From VXPW01 sp965115815 (GTDB taxonomy: Bacteria > Pseudomonadota > Alphaproteobacteria > TMED109): a stretch of DNA of 64,000 nt. Of this stretch, positions 52,445 to 62,257 are shown piece by piece. Numbering within the stretch: position 1 is the stretch's first letter; every line of letters starts with the position of its first letter. The stretch is from contig OZ220465.1 of the NCBI GenBank assembly GCA_965115815.1, positions 4,154,001 through 4,218,000 on the forward strand, read 5' to 3'. Made by a program: the position numbers and the translations under genes. The notes beneath the pieces are model-generated. The model was given only the letters and a program-made list of their open reading frames with translations. It had not been told where the DNA came from and did not search any database.

Positions 52445-53215
52445 GTGCCTGACTCTGCCCTCCGGCCCGGATGCGTCGGGCTGTTCGTCACCTGTCTGGC
52501 CGACCTGTTCCGGCCGGCGGTGGGGCGGGCCTCGGTGCGCCTGCTCGAACAGGCCGGCTACCGGGTCGAGGTGCCGCGTCGGCAAACCTGTTGCGGCCAG
52601 CCCGCGTACAACGCGGGCGACCTGCAGACGGCCCGGCGCATTGCCCGCGGGATTCTGGACGCTTTCGAGCCGTTCGACCATGTCGTGGTGCCCTCCGGCA
52701 GTTGCGCCGGCATGCTGCGCGTCCACTTGGTCCGTCTGTTCGAAGATGATTCCGCGGCCGCCGACCGGGCGCGGAGTCTGGCCGGGCGGACCCATGAACT
52801 GACCGGCTTTCTCGTGGACGTTGCCGGCTGGACCGGAGTTGCAGCCCGCTTTCCGCAGCGCGTCGCCTATCACGATTCGTGCTCGTCGCTCCGGGAGATG
52901 GCGATCCGGGAGCAGCCCCGCGCGCTGCTCGAACAGGTGGAGGGACTGGAACTCGTCGAACTTCCGGACCGTGACTCGTGCTGCGGATTCGGCGGCACGT
53001 TCTGCGTCAAGTATCCGGAGATCTCCGCGAAGATGGTGTCCGACAAGACCGCCGCCATCGCCGCCGCCGGTGCCGAGACGGTTCTGGCCGGCGATCTGGG
53101 TTGCCTCCTGAACATTGCCGGGAGGCTGGCCCGAGAGGGCCGACCGGTCGCCTGCCGGCACGTGGCGGAGGTGCTGGCCGCAGACGCGGACACCGATTCG
53201 ATCCTTCCGTCCTGA
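52445..53215 (+). CDS. lutA: Lactate utilization protein A (Fe-S oxidoreductase subunit)
   Basis: The 256-aa protein has two CCG-type domains with TCCGQPAYNAGD and SCCGFGGTFCVKYPEIS, plus GSCAGMLR and YHDSCSSLRE, ligands of a Fe-S cluster. It matches LutA/YkgE, a part of the LutABC L-lactate oxidation system. lutB and lutC follow. The start is a GTG. Confidence 0.9.
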   Translation: MPDSALRPGCVGLFVTCLADLFRPAVGRASVRLLEQAGYRVEVPRRQTCCGQPAYNAGDLQTARRIARGILDAFEPFDHVVVPSGSCAGMLRVHLVRLFEDDSAAADRARSLAGRTHELTGFLVDVAGWTGVAARFPQRVAYHDSCSSLREMAIREQPRALLEQVEGLELVELPDRDSCCGFGGTFCVKYPEISAKMVSDKTAAIAAAGAETVLAGDLGCLLNIAGRLAREGRPVACRHVAEVLAADADTDSILPS

Positions 53216-53217
53216 CC

Positions 53218-54639
53218 ATGCCGGCCGGATCCGCAGTCGCCAGATTTCCCGAAGCGGGTGTCCGGGCCCTGGAAGACGAGGGGCTGCAGGCGGCGCTGCG
53301 CCTGCTCGGAGAGGGGTTCCAGGCCCGCCGCACCGACGCCGTGCGGCGGTTCGCCGGGTTCGAGGCCGCCCGGGACGCCGCCGTGGAGGCCAAGACCCGC
53401 GCCTTGCGGCGCCTCGACCGCCACCTCGAAACGTTCGAGGCGCGCTGCCGGGATCAGGGCGGCGTGGTGCACTGGGCGGAAACCTCCGAAGACGCCCGTC
53501 GGATCGTGCTGGACCTGCTGACGGCCCGGGGAGTGCGGACCCTGAGCAAGGGGAAGAGCATGGTGGCCGAGGAAATCGGCCTCAACGGCTTCCTGGAAGC
53601 CCACGACATCGAGGTCGTCGAAACCGACCTGGGCGAGTACATCATCCAGCTTGCCGACGAGCCGCCCAGCCACATCATCGCGCCGGCCATCCACAAGACC
53701 ATGCCGCAGGTGGCGGAACTGTTCCGGCGGCACCACACCCGAACCCCGGGCGAGACGTTCCCCCGGCGCGCCCCCGCCGATCTGGTGGCCGAGGCGCGGT
53801 CGGTGCTGCGCCGCCGCTTTCTCGAAGCCGACGCCGGCCTGACCGGCGCCAATTTCCTGGTGGCCGAAACCGGGAGCTCGGTCATCGTCACGAACGAAGG
53901 CAACGGCGACCTCACCCAGACGCTGCCGCGGCTGCACATCGTGCTGGCCACCATCGAGAAGATCGTGCCGACGCTCGCGGACTGCGCGAGCATCCTGCGG
54001 GTTCTCGCCCGTTCCGCGACCGGCCAGGACCTGTCCGCCTACACGACGTTCTCGACCGGCCCGAGGCGGGCCTTCGATCTCGACGGGCCGGAAGAATATC
54101 ATGTGGTGCTGCTGGACAACGGCCGCTCGCAACTGCTGGGCACCCCGGCCGAAGCCGTGCTTCGCTGCATCCGATGCGGGGCCTGCATGAATCACTGTCC
54201 GGTGTACGGTGCCGTGGGCGGTCACGCGTACGGCTGGGTCTACCCCGGTCCGATCGGTGCGGCGCTGACCCCGGCCCTGCTGGGGATCGAAGCCACCCGC
54301 GAACTCCCGAACGCCTCCAGCCTGTGCGGCCGTTGCGAAGAGGTGTGCCCCATGCGGATTCCGCTTCCGAAGATCTTCCGCTACTGGCGGGAACGGGAGC
54401 ATGCCGCGCGGTTGAACTCGTCGCGCACGCGCCTGGCGCTGGCGATCTGGGGCTGGTTCGCCGTCCGGCCCCGCCTGTACCGACTGGCGACCGGGATCGC
54501 GATGCGGATCTTGGCGGCGTGCGCCGGCCGGTCGCGCCGCTACCGCAGTCTGGTGCTGGCCGGAGGGTGGACCCGGTCGCGGGATTTCCCGGCGCCGCCC
54601 GGACGAACCTTCCTGAACAGCCGGGACGCGCGACCGTGA
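53218..54639 (+). CDS. lutB: Lactate utilization protein B
   Basis: The 473-aa protein combines an N-terminal LUD domain (KGKSMVAEEIGLNGFLEAHD, NEGNGDLTQTLPRLHIVL) with two [4Fe-4S] motifs, CIRCGACMNHCPVYG and CGRCEEVCPM. This is LutB/LldF. It transfers electrons from lactate oxidation. It starts 2 bases after lutA and overlaps lutC by 4. Confidence 0.93.
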   Translation: MPAGSAVARFPEAGVRALEDEGLQAALRLLGEGFQARRTDAVRRFAGFEAARDAAVEAKTRALRRLDRHLETFEARCRDQGGVVHWAETSEDARRIVLDLLTARGVRTLSKGKSMVAEEIGLNGFLEAHDIEVVETDLGEYIIQLADEPPSHIIAPAIHKTMPQVAELFRRHHTRTPGETFPRRAPADLVAEARSVLRRRFLEADAGLTGANFLVAETGSSVIVTNEGNGDLTQTLPRLHIVLATIEKIVPTLADCASILRVLARSATGQDLSAYTTFSTGPRRAFDLDGPEEYHVVLLDNGRSQLLGTPAEAVLRCIRCGACMNHCPVYGAVGGHAYGWVYPGPIGAALTPALLGIEATRELPNASSLCGRCEEVCPMRIPLPKIFRYWREREHAARLNSSRTRLALAIWGWFAVRPRLYRLATGIAMRILAACAGRSRRYRSLVLAGGWTRSRDFPAPPGRTFLNSRDARP

Positions 54640-55277
54640 GCGGCGCGCGCTCACGAATCCTCGAGCGGCTGCGCCAACGCCGACGCCCGGGCGTCGAGGG
54701 GACAGAGGGGCCGCAGCCGGCGCGGCCCGCGGCCGGAACCGGAGACGTGACCGTATTCTGCCGGCGCCTGGAGGCCGCCGGGGCCACCGTCGAGCGGGTG
54801 TCCGGCGACACCGTCCCGCAAGCCGTCGCCCGCTATCTCGCGCAGCACAACCTGGCCGCGCGCATCCGGGTTTCCCCGGCGCTGGCGCACCTGCACTGGG
54901 AAGCCGAGCCGATGCTGGAGGCCGCATTCGGGGTGGCCGACCTCGACGACCGGGTGACGGTCGTGCCCGGGATGTCGGGAATCGCCGAAACGGGGAGCAT
55001 CCTCCATGCCTCCGCTGCCGACAGCCCGACGACCAACCATTTCCTGACCGATCATGCGATTGCCGTGATCGCGGAGGGATCGGTGTGCGCCGACCTCGAG
55101 ACCGCGCTCGCGAACGCTTCCGGTCCGGCGCTGCCGCGCACCCTCTGCCTGATCACCGGGCCGTCCCGAACCGGCGACATCGAGCAGCGGATCGAACTCG
55201 GGGCGCACGGTCCGCGGACGCTCCACGTGCTGGTGACCCGACAGCCCCCGGATCCCGCAGCGCGCGTCGGGCCATGA
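54636..55277 (+). CDS. lutC: Lactate utilization protein C
   Basis: The 213-aa protein is a LUD domain (VVPGMSGIAETGSILHASAA, TDHAIAVIAEGSVCADLE and GPSRTGDIEQRIELGAHGP) matching LutC/LldG. With lutA and lutB it forms the iron-sulfur lactate dehydrogenase. No lactate permease is adjacent. The GTG start overlaps lutB. Confidence 0.9.
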   Translation: MSGARSRILERLRQRRRPGVEGTEGPQPARPAAGTGDVTVFCRRLEAAGATVERVSGDTVPQAVARYLAQHNLAARIRVSPALAHLHWEAEPMLEAAFGVADLDDRVTVVPGMSGIAETGSILHASAADSPTTNHFLTDHAIAVIAEGSVCADLETALANASGPALPRTLCLITGPSRTGDIEQRIELGAHGPRTLHVLVTRQPPDPAARVGP

Positions 55278-55789
55278 CGAGGGCTCTCCGCCGCGCTTCG
55301 CGCCGGGTCACCGACGCGGAGGCCGCCGAGTTCGAGAACTGCGTGCGGGGGCGGGGGGCGAGCGGCCCTTCCGACGACCTTCCCCGGCCCCCGGACGGGC
55401 CTGTCGACCCGAAGACCGGTGCGCCACCGCACCCCCCGGTTCCGACCCTCAACGGGGTCGACCGAGCGACCCGGACGAAGCTGGAACGGGGCCGGATCCG
55501 GCCGACCCACAAGCTCGACCTGCACGGCTACCGTGTCGCGGAAGCTTGGAGTGCCGTCGAGGCGTTCGTGCTCGATGCCCAATCCGGCGGACACCGCTGC
55601 GTGCGAATCGTGACGGGACGGAAGCTCCGGGAGACCGGCCCGGCCGGCGCGCTGCGGGCGGCATTGCCGCAAATCGTCGCTTCCCCGAAGCTGTGCAACG
55701 TGGTGCTGTGCATGTGCCCGGCGCCGATCCGCAGCGGCGGAGACGGGGCCTTTCACCTGCTGCTTCGCCGAGATCGCTCGCCGCGGTGA
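55274..55789 (+). CDS. Smr-domain protein
   Basis: The 171-aa protein has a disordered, Pro-rich N terminus and a C-terminal Smr domain: THKLDLHGYRVAEAWSAVEA, then VRIVTGRK and GDGAFHLLLRR. The family's IVTGKG loop is altered (IVTGRKL). Smr domains bind or cut nucleic acids. It overlaps lutC (ATGA) and parA (GTGA). Confidence 0.82.
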   Translation: MTRALRRASRRVTDAEAAEFENCVRGRGASGPSDDLPRPPDGPVDPKTGAPPHPPVPTLNGVDRATRTKLERGRIRPTHKLDLHGYRVAEAWSAVEAFVLDAQSGGHRCVRIVTGRKLRETGPAGALRAALPQIVASPKLCNVVLCMCPAPIRSGGDGAFHLLLRRDRSPR

Positions 55790-56583
55790 TCCGGCCGGCA
55801 GAGGGGATCCCCGGGCGCACGATCGCGGTCGCAAGCCAAAAGGGAGGCGTCGGCAAGACCACCACCGCCGTCAATCTCTCGACCGCGTTCGCCGCGGCCG
55901 GCAGGAAGGTCCTGCTGATCGACCTCGATCCGCAAGGCAACGCGTCGACCAGTCTCGGGACCGGATGGGGGGACCGGACACCCGGCACAGCGGAACTCCT
56001 GGAAGGTCGAACCGAACCCGTCGCTGCGCTCCGGGGGACCCTGGTGGAGAATCTCGAACTGGTGCCGGCGGCCTCGGGACTGGCCCGGATCGACGATCTC
56101 CACCCGCGCGTCGATGCCCGGCACCTGGGAGCGGCGGTGGCCGGCTTCCGCACCACGCACACGGACATCTTCCTCGACTGCCCGCCGTCGCTCGGCTGGC
56201 TCACGCTGGGCGCACTCGCGGTGGCCGACCGAGTCATCGTTCCGCTGCAGTGCGAATTCCTGCCGATGGAGGGGCTGGCGCAGGTCCTGGACACCATCGA
56301 ACTGGTGCGCGCCGGCCCCAACCGGAACCTCGAGCTGGACGGGGTGCTGCTGACCATGGTCGACGGACGGACCAATCTCGCCCGCGACGTGGAACAGGAT
56401 GTCCGCGAGCATCTTCGCGACAAGGTGTTCCAGACCGAAATCCCGCGGAGCGTGCGCGTGGCCGAGGCCCCGTCGGCCGGCGAGCCCGTCCTGCTGTACG
56501 ATCCCGACTCACCGGCGTCGCGCGCCTATGTCGCGTTGGCCCGTGAACTGCTGACCCGGGAAGCCTACCGGCTACCGTCGTGA
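55786..56583 (+). CDS. parA: Chromosome-partitioning ATPase ParA
   Basis: The 265-aa protein has the deviant Walker A KGGVGKTT (in ASQKGGVGKTTTAVNL), then DLDPQGNASTSLG, IFLDCPPSLGWLTLGALAVA and the chromosomal-type C terminus. It drives origin segregation with ParB. The GTG start overlaps the Smr gene. The usual upstream rsmG is absent here; lutABC-smr takes its place. Confidence 0.93.
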   Translation: MIRPAEGIPGRTIAVASQKGGVGKTTTAVNLSTAFAAAGRKVLLIDLDPQGNASTSLGTGWGDRTPGTAELLEGRTEPVAALRGTLVENLELVPAASGLARIDDLHPRVDARHLGAAVAGFRTTHTDIFLDCPPSLGWLTLGALAVADRVIVPLQCEFLPMEGLAQVLDTIELVRAGPNRNLELDGVLLTMVDGRTNLARDVEQDVREHLRDKVFQTEIPRSVRVAEAPSAGEPVLLYDPDSPASRAYVALARELLTREAYRLPS

Positions 56584-57476
56584 GCAGGAAGCCCGGCAAA
56601 GCGCGAATCCGGCGCGGCCTCGCGCGCGGACTCGAGTCCCTGGTCGCCGAGCGGGCCGCCACCGAATCCCCGCCCGGGACCGCGGAACCCCGTGATCCGG
56701 TGCCGGTGCGGACCGATCCCGGAGACACGCTCGCCGTCACCGAACTGGCACCGAATCCGTTCCAGCCGCGCACCCGCTTCGATCCCGACGATCTGGAGCC
56801 GCTGGTGCGTTCGATCCGGCAATCGGGTCTGCTGCAGCCGATTCTGGTCCGTCCCGACCCCGACCGCCCGGGCGGCTACCAGATCCTTGCCGGCGAACGG
56901 CGGTGGAGAGCGGCGCAGGCGGCGGGCCTGCACCGGGTTCCGGTGCGCATCCGGGCGGCCGGCAATCAGGAAGCCGCGGGCCTCGCGCTGATCGAGAACA
57001 TGGAGCGGACGGATCTCGATGCGGTGGAAGAGGCGCGTGGCCTGCGTCGCCTCATGGACGAATTCGGCTTCACGCAGGCACAAGTGGCCGAAACCGTGAG
57101 CCGGAGCCGGAGCTACGTCGCCAACTCCGTCCGGCTCCTGTCGCTCCCCGAAGCGGTTCAGCGGATGATTCGCACGGGCGCACTGAGCTCGGGAGCAGCC
57201 CGTCCGCTGGTGGGATCTCCCGACGCGACCAAGCTGGCGCAGACCATCGTACGGCGCGGTCTCAACGCCCGGGCGGCCGAACGGCTGGCGCGCCGGACCG
57301 GTCGCGCCCGCACACCTCCCTCGCCGGATCCGAACCTGGAGGAACTCGAGCGCGAACTGCAGGAAACGCTCGGCATGGAGGTCACGGTCCGCGCCCGAGG
57401 CCAGCACGGCGAAGTCCGAATCCGCTATCGGCGCGGCACCCAGCTGGACGACCTCCTGAGGCGCCTGCGGGGATGA
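56580..57476 (+). CDS. parB: Chromosome-partitioning protein ParB
   Basis: The 298-aa protein has the ParB CTPase domain (NPFQPRTRFDPDDLEPLVRS, GGYQILAGERRWRAAQAAG, ENMERTDLDAVEEARG), the HTH (FTQAQVAETVSRSRSYVANS) and a C-terminal dimer domain. It binds parS and spreads on DNA. I found no perfect parS palindrome in the window. The gene is convergent with holA. Confidence 0.93.
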   Translation: MSRKPGKARIRRGLARGLESLVAERAATESPPGTAEPRDPVPVRTDPGDTLAVTELAPNPFQPRTRFDPDDLEPLVRSIRQSGLLQPILVRPDPDRPGGYQILAGERRWRAAQAAGLHRVPVRIRAAGNQEAAGLALIENMERTDLDAVEEARGLRRLMDEFGFTQAQVAETVSRSRSYVANSVRLLSLPEAVQRMIRTGALSSGAARPLVGSPDATKLAQTIVRRGLNARAAERLARRTGRARTPPSPDPNLEELERELQETLGMEVTVRARGQHGEVRIRYRRGTQLDDLLRRLRG

Positions 57477-57537
57477 CGGGCGACCCTGGGGCACCGGTCC
57501 GCGACCGGGGGCCGGACCGTCGACCCCCGGTCGACCC

Positions 57538-58545
57538 TCACCGGTGGGCGACCATCAGGATGCGGAGGACGGTTTCCTGCAGCACCTGCGGGCCGGGCAA
57601 TCCGGCATGCAGGCACATCTGCTGCGAGCGTCCGAGAAGACGCAGGACATGCTCGATCCGTCGCCCCGACCATTTCCCGGCCTGCATCCGGACGGCTGGC
57701 TTTCGCTTGAAATGGATCGCCGGGCGGACGCTCTCGATCGCTTCGTGAGGATGCGGAGCGGCGGTGATCACGTGCAGAAGCTGAAAGTGGCGGATCAACA
57801 TCCGGAGGACCGTGAGTTCGTGCATGCCGTTTTCGTGCAACCGCTGGAGGGACCGAAAGGCCGCTCCCGCCTGCCCCAGACCGGCGGCGTCGGCCAGCGT
57901 GTCCGCGCCGAGCAGCGCGCTGTCACCGACCAGGGCCGCCGCCGATTCGTAGTCGAGAGGCCCGCCGTCGGCCGCAAAGAGGGCCAGCTTTTCGAGTTCG
58001 CTCCGGGTCACCCCGCGGTCGCGTCCAAGTCGGTCCACGAGATAGGCGAAGGCATCGTCGTCGATCTGCACACCGTGCGATTGCCGCAGGCGGCGGAGCA
58101 ATTGCCCGATGTCGCGATCGTCGTCGCGATAGCAGGGCAGCGCGACCGCAAGCTCGGAACGTTCGCACAGGTTGCGCAGAGCGGATCGGGGCCCGAGATC
58201 GCCGGCCTGCACCAGGACCACCGCCTCCGCTCCGTCCGACCCGAGAAACTGGTCGAGGGCCGGGGCCACCGCGTCCCCCGCATGGCGGATCCGGATCACC
58301 CGGCGGGCGCCGTCGAGCGGGATCTGCGCGGCTTCGTCCAGAAAGGACGCCATGTCCGACCCGACCTCGACTCCGTCCATGCGGGCAACCCGGAACGGAT
58401 CGTCCGGATCGGGAGCCAGAACCCCGAAAATCCGCTCCAGCCGTTCGGCGACGAGACCGCGGTCCGGCCCGTACAGCAGCACGACCCGCATATCCGCAGC
58501 AGGCTCGGCACAGAACCCTTCCACCTGGCCCGCCGACAGCTTCAT
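57538..58545 (-). CDS. holA: DNA polymerase III delta subunit
   Basis: The 335-aa protein begins MKLSAGQVEGFCAE and has VVLLYGPDRGLVAERLERI, the degenerate AAA+ P-loop of HolA, followed by the C-terminal collar domain (LQRLHENGMHELTVLRMLIR, then HFQLLHVI). It opens the sliding clamp in the clamp loader. It overlaps lptE by 4 bases (ATGA). Confidence 0.93.
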   Translation of the reverse strand: MKLSAGQVEGFCAEPAADMRVVLLYGPDRGLVAERLERIFGVLAPDPDDPFRVARMDGVEVGSDMASFLDEAAQIPLDGARRVIRIRHAGDAVAPALDQFLGSDGAEAVVLVQAGDLGPRSALRNLCERSELAVALPCYRDDDRDIGQLLRRLRQSHGVQIDDDAFAYLVDRLGRDRGVTRSELEKLALFAADGGPLDYESAAALVGDSALLGADTLADAAGLGQAGAAFRSLQRLHENGMHELTVLRMLIRHFQLLHVITAAPHPHEAIESVRPAIHFKRKPAVRMQAGKWSGRRIEHVLRLLGRSQQMCLHAGLPGPQVLQETVLRILMVAHR

Positions 58546-59057
58546 CCGCGCGCTTCGCTCCGGATCAGCAGCGCGGCATCGGCGGCGATGACGTCGGCGA
58601 GCACGTCCGCTGCCCGCCGCAGGGCGGTCTTGGAGCTTACGAGCGTGCCGTAGATCTCGTTGGGGATGACGCCGTGGCTGGCGCGGGCATCGCGTTCCGC
58701 GCTGCCGAGTTCGCGCCCGGTCGCGATTTCGACCAGCCGATAGCGGACGTGCAGATGAATGTCGTAGCGGCGCACGAACGTCGACTGATCGATGATCAGC
58801 GGCGTATTCTCCTGGCGGAGCGTGATGTCCAGCCGGTAGGCCGGAACCCCCGGCGGCCGTCCGGGAGGATGGAGGCGGTCGACCAGGGCCTGATGCAGCA
58901 GCTCGCCGGCGCCGCCCGGAATGGGGGCGACGCCGACTTCCCCGAGCGCCGCCATGACCCCGGCCCCGTGCAGGGGCTCGAATCCGCACGCCGTGACCGT
59001 GGACGCGAGCACGACGACGCCGACCAGACGTCGGGCCCGCCTACCGGGCAACGACAT
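58542..59057 (-). CDS. lptE: LPS-assembly lipoprotein LptE
   Basis: The 171-aa protein has a lipoprotein signal ending in the lipobox ASTVTAC-GF and the family pattern of an LptE (CGFEPLHG, then RYDIHLHVRYRLVE and RRAADVLADVI). It helps LptD insert LPS in the outer membrane. The order leuS-lptE-holA is conserved. It starts 17 bases inside leuS. Confidence 0.88.
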   Translation of the reverse strand: MSLPGRRARRLVGVVVLASTVTACGFEPLHGAGVMAALGEVGVAPIPGGAGELLHQALVDRLHPPGRPPGVPAYRLDITLRQENTPLIIDQSTFVRRYDIHLHVRYRLVEIATGRELGSAERDARASHGVIPNEIYGTLVSSKTALRRAADVLADVIAADAALLIRSEARG

Positions 59058-61602
59058 TGACGATCTTGTCGGGCACCACGATGACCTTGCGCACCTGCAC
59101 GCCCTCCAGGGCCCGCATCACGTTGGGCAGCTGCAGGGCTGCTTCCCGGGTTTCCGCTTCGTCCGATCCCGGAGCGGCATCCAGGGTTCCCCGGAGCTTG
59201 CCGTTGACCTGCACGGCGATCACGGTCCGGCCGGCGGCGGTCAGATCGGGGTCGGCTTCCGGCCATGGGGTCTGACACACGAATCCCTCGCATCCGAGAC
59301 GCTGCCAGAGCTCCTCCGCGAGATGCGGGATCAGGGGGGCGGACAACTGCACGAAGATCTGCAGCGCCTCCCGCAGGGCCCAGGCGCCGCCGGCTCCGGC
59401 GTTCTCTCCGTCGAAGCGGAGAAACGCGTTGGAGAGCTTCCGGAGGTGGGCGACCGCCCGATTGTGACGAAACGCCTCGATGTCGGCTGCCACGGCCCGG
59501 ATGGTGCGATGGGCCGTTTGCCGAAGCGCTCGCGCGGAGGCGGAGAAACGGTCCGGCCTGACGACGCCGGCGGGGGCGGGATCCAGTTCGTCAAAGGCCC
59601 GCCAGATGCGTTGCAGGTAGCGGGCGGCCCCTTCCACGCCGGAGGTGGTCCATTCCAGATCGCGCTCGGGGGGGCTGTCCGACAGCATGAAGAGACGGGC
59701 GACATCGGCACCGTAGGCCGCGATGATGTCCACGGGATCAACCACGTTGCGACGGGATTTCGACATCTTCTCGATTCGGCCCGCCACGACCGGCGCCCCG
59801 TCGGAACGCCGCCGGTACTCTCCGTCGTCCGCGGCCTCGACCTCATCCGGATAGAGCCAGACGCCGTCCGCCGGATCGCGGAAGGTGCGGTGGCACACCA
59901 TGCCTTGGCAGTAGAGGCCGGCGAACGGCTCGTCGAACGGGAGTTCGCCGATATCGCGCAGCGCGCGCGTGAAGAATCGCGCATACAGGAGGTGGAGAAT
60001 GGCGTGTTCGATGCCGCCGACGTACTGGAACGTCGGGCACCAGCGGGTCACCGCATCGCGCTCGAGCGGCCGGTTCGCCCGGGCGGAAGTATACCGGTAG
60101 TAGTACCAGGCGGAATCGACGAACGTATCGAGCGTCTGGGTTTCGCGCTCGGCATCCCCGCCGCAGGCCGGACAGCGAACGGCCTTCCAGTCGGCGTGCC
60201 GTTCCAGGGGATTGCCCGGCCGGTCGAACCGGACATCGTCCGGCAGCGTCACGGGCAGGTCGGCTTCGGGCACCGGCACGGTGCCGCAGGCGGAACACAA
60301 GATCACGGGCACCGGGCAGCCCCAGTAGCGCTGGCGCGACGCGCACCAGTCGTGGAGCCGGTACTGCACGCTCGGTTCTCCGTGCTCGCCGAGCCGATCG
60401 ATCACGGCCCGTCGCGCCGCGTCCACATCCAGCCCGTCCAGAAAGCGGGAGTTCACGAGGGTACCGTCACCGGAGTAGGCCTCGCCGGGTCCGGGCGGTT
60501 CCGTTTCCGGCGGCGGATCGACGACCCGGATCACGTCCAGCTGGTGGGCGCGGGCGAAATCGAGATCGCGCTGGTCGTGCGCCGGAACCGCAAAAACTGC
60601 ACCGGTACCGTAGTCCATGAGCACATAGTCCGCGACATAGACTGGCAGGGATCGTTCGAGAAACGGGTGTCGGACGCGAAGTCCGGTATCGACCCCCGAT
60701 TTGGCGCCGGACCCGTCCGCCGACCGGCCCCGGCAGCCGGGATCGCGCGTGCCTTCCCGGATGTAGGCATCCACCGCCGGACGGGTTTCTGCGATCCGCC
60801 GGCTGAGCGGATGGTCCGGGGACAGCGCCAGAAAGGTGGCCCCGAAGATCGTGTCCGGACGGGTCGTGAAGACCTGGATCGTCTCCTCGCTGCCGGTGAG
60901 CCGGAACCGAATCCGGACGCCTTCCGACCGTCCGATCCAGTTTCGCTGCATGGTCTTGACGCGGTCGGGCCAGCGCGGCAGATGATCGAGTGCGCCGAGC
61001 AGCTCTCCTGCGTACCGCGTGATGCGGAAGAACCACTGCGGGAGCAGCCGCCGCTCGACCGGCGCGCCCGACCGCCAGCCGCAACCGTCAATGACCTGTT
61101 CGTTGGCGAGTACCGTATGTTCCACCGGATCCCAGTTGGCCCAGGCCTCGGCCCGGTAGACCAGGTCGGCGTCCAGCATTCTGAGGAACAGGCGCTGTTG
61201 CTCGCGCATGTATTCGGGGCTGCAGGTGGCGACCTCGCAGTCCCAGTCATAGCTCAGGCCCATGGACCGGAGCTGGGAGCGCATCGTGTCGATGTTGGAC
61301 CATGTCCACCGGGCCGGGTGGATGCCGTGCTCCATGGCGGCGTTCTCCGCCGGCAGCCCGAATCCGTCCCAGCCCATCGGATGGAGCACGCTGTAGCCGC
61401 GCGCTCGCGAATACCGAGCGAGGACATCACCCAGGGTGTACACCCGAACATGCCCCATGTGAATGCGTCCCGACGGGTACGGGAGCATTTCCAGGATGTA
61501 CCGATCCGGAGCGTCGGACGGAGGCGGCGTACGGTAGACGTCCGCTGCGGCCCAAGCCTCCTGCCACCTAGCTTCGAGTTCGGCGGGATCGTATCCGGAC
61601 AT
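59041..61602 (-). CDS. leuS: Leucyl-tRNA synthetase
   Basis: The 853-aa protein is a class I synthetase of normal length with HMGH as the HIGH motif (MLPYPSGRIHMGHVRVYTLG), the CP1 editing domain (FTTRPDTIFGATFLALSPDH, YGTGAVFAVPAHDQRD), and KMSKS in RIEKMSKSRRNVVDP. It charges tRNA-Leu. I chose the ATG at 61602 because the alphaproteobacterial protein starts just before YDPAELEARWQ. Its start lies within the end of the ThiE-like gene. Confidence 0.95.
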   Translation of the reverse strand: MSGYDPAELEARWQEAWAAADVYRTPPPSDAPDRYILEMLPYPSGRIHMGHVRVYTLGDVLARYSRARGYSVLHPMGWDGFGLPAENAAMEHGIHPARWTWSNIDTMRSQLRSMGLSYDWDCEVATCSPEYMREQQRLFLRMLDADLVYRAEAWANWDPVEHTVLANEQVIDGCGWRSGAPVERRLLPQWFFRITRYAGELLGALDHLPRWPDRVKTMQRNWIGRSEGVRIRFRLTGSEETIQVFTTRPDTIFGATFLALSPDHPLSRRIAETRPAVDAYIREGTRDPGCRGRSADGSGAKSGVDTGLRVRHPFLERSLPVYVADYVLMDYGTGAVFAVPAHDQRDLDFARAHQLDVIRVVDPPPETEPPGPGEAYSGDGTLVNSRFLDGLDVDAARRAVIDRLGEHGEPSVQYRLHDWCASRQRYWGCPVPVILCSACGTVPVPEADLPVTLPDDVRFDRPGNPLERHADWKAVRCPACGGDAERETQTLDTFVDSAWYYYRYTSARANRPLERDAVTRWCPTFQYVGGIEHAILHLLYARFFTRALRDIGELPFDEPFAGLYCQGMVCHRTFRDPADGVWLYPDEVEAADDGEYRRRSDGAPVVAGRIEKMSKSRRNVVDPVDIIAAYGADVARLFMLSDSPPERDLEWTTSGVEGAARYLQRIWRAFDELDPAPAGVVRPDRFSASARALRQTAHRTIRAVAADIEAFRHNRAVAHLRKLSNAFLRFDGENAGAGGAWALREALQIFVQLSAPLIPHLAEELWQRLGCEGFVCQTPWPEADPDLTAAGRTVIAVQVNGKLRGTLDAAPGSDEAETREAALQLPNVMRALEGVQVRKVIVVPDKIVNVVAR

Positions 61603-62239
61603 CGGTGGGGAACCGTCGGGCAACGGGCAGGATCCGGGAGCGTCTGGCGAGCGGCCCATACCATACACGCAGGCCGGCCAACGCTCCGGGGGCGCCCGGG
61701 CCGGAGAACAGGCTGCTGCCGCCGACCGCGTACAGACCCAGTCCCGCAAGGCGCCGGACGGTCGCGGGCGTGATTCCGCCGAGGGCCGCGACCGGGCCCG
61801 GCAATGCGCGCGCGAGCAATCCCAGACGAAGCGGGCCCAGCGGACGGGAATCCGGATGCGCGAAGGTCGGGAAGACCGGAGCGACAATGAACAGGTCGGC
61901 CCGGCTGTCCATGGCCCGGCGCACGTCGCCGGCGCGGTGCACCGACATCGTAACCGGCCCTGCGGTGCGGTGCGGGCGACGACTCCATCGGGGGACATGG
62001 ATGCCGGCTCCGGGCGGGACGCGCCCCCCTCCCGCCAGCAGCGGCAGTCCCTTCCGTCGACACAGCCGGACCAGTTCGCGGACCCGATGCGATCGGTCCG
62101 GACGGCGATAGTCCCGGTAGATCACGCCGACGCCGCGAGGAAGGGTCGGCACGATCGCGCCGGCGTCGATGCCACGCTCCTCGGCACTGAGGAACCACAG
62201 TCGGGGCAGCGGGGTGCGTCTGCTAGGATGACCGGACAT
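61568..62239 (-). CDS. ThiE/TenI-like protein
   Basis: The 223-aa protein shows the thiamine phosphate synthase fold in its C-terminal part: TMSVHRAGDVRRAMD, LFIVAPVFPT, LGLLARALPGPVAALGGITP and GLYAVGGSSLF. The N-terminal ligand motif of true ThiE (DGVHLG) is replaced by AGIHVPRWS, so it may be a TenI-like or altered enzyme. It overlaps the leuS start by 35 bases on the same strand and is divergent from yggS. Confidence 0.75.
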   Translation of the reverse strand: MSGHPSRRTPLPRLWFLSAEERGIDAGAIVPTLPRGVGVIYRDYRRPDRSHRVRELVRLCRRKGLPLLAGGGRVPPGAGIHVPRWSRRPHRTAGPVTMSVHRAGDVRRAMDSRADLFIVAPVFPTFAHPDSRPLGPLRLGLLARALPGPVAALGGITPATVRRLAGLGLYAVGGSSLFSGPGAPGALAGLRVWYGPLARRSRILPVARRFPTDVRIRSRRTRS

Positions 62240-62257
62240 TGCAGCCGAATCTAGGCC

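Noticed and set aside
55786..57476. parS site near parAB
   Set aside because: I looked for the GTTTCACGTGAAAC palindrome and saw no convincing match in the window.
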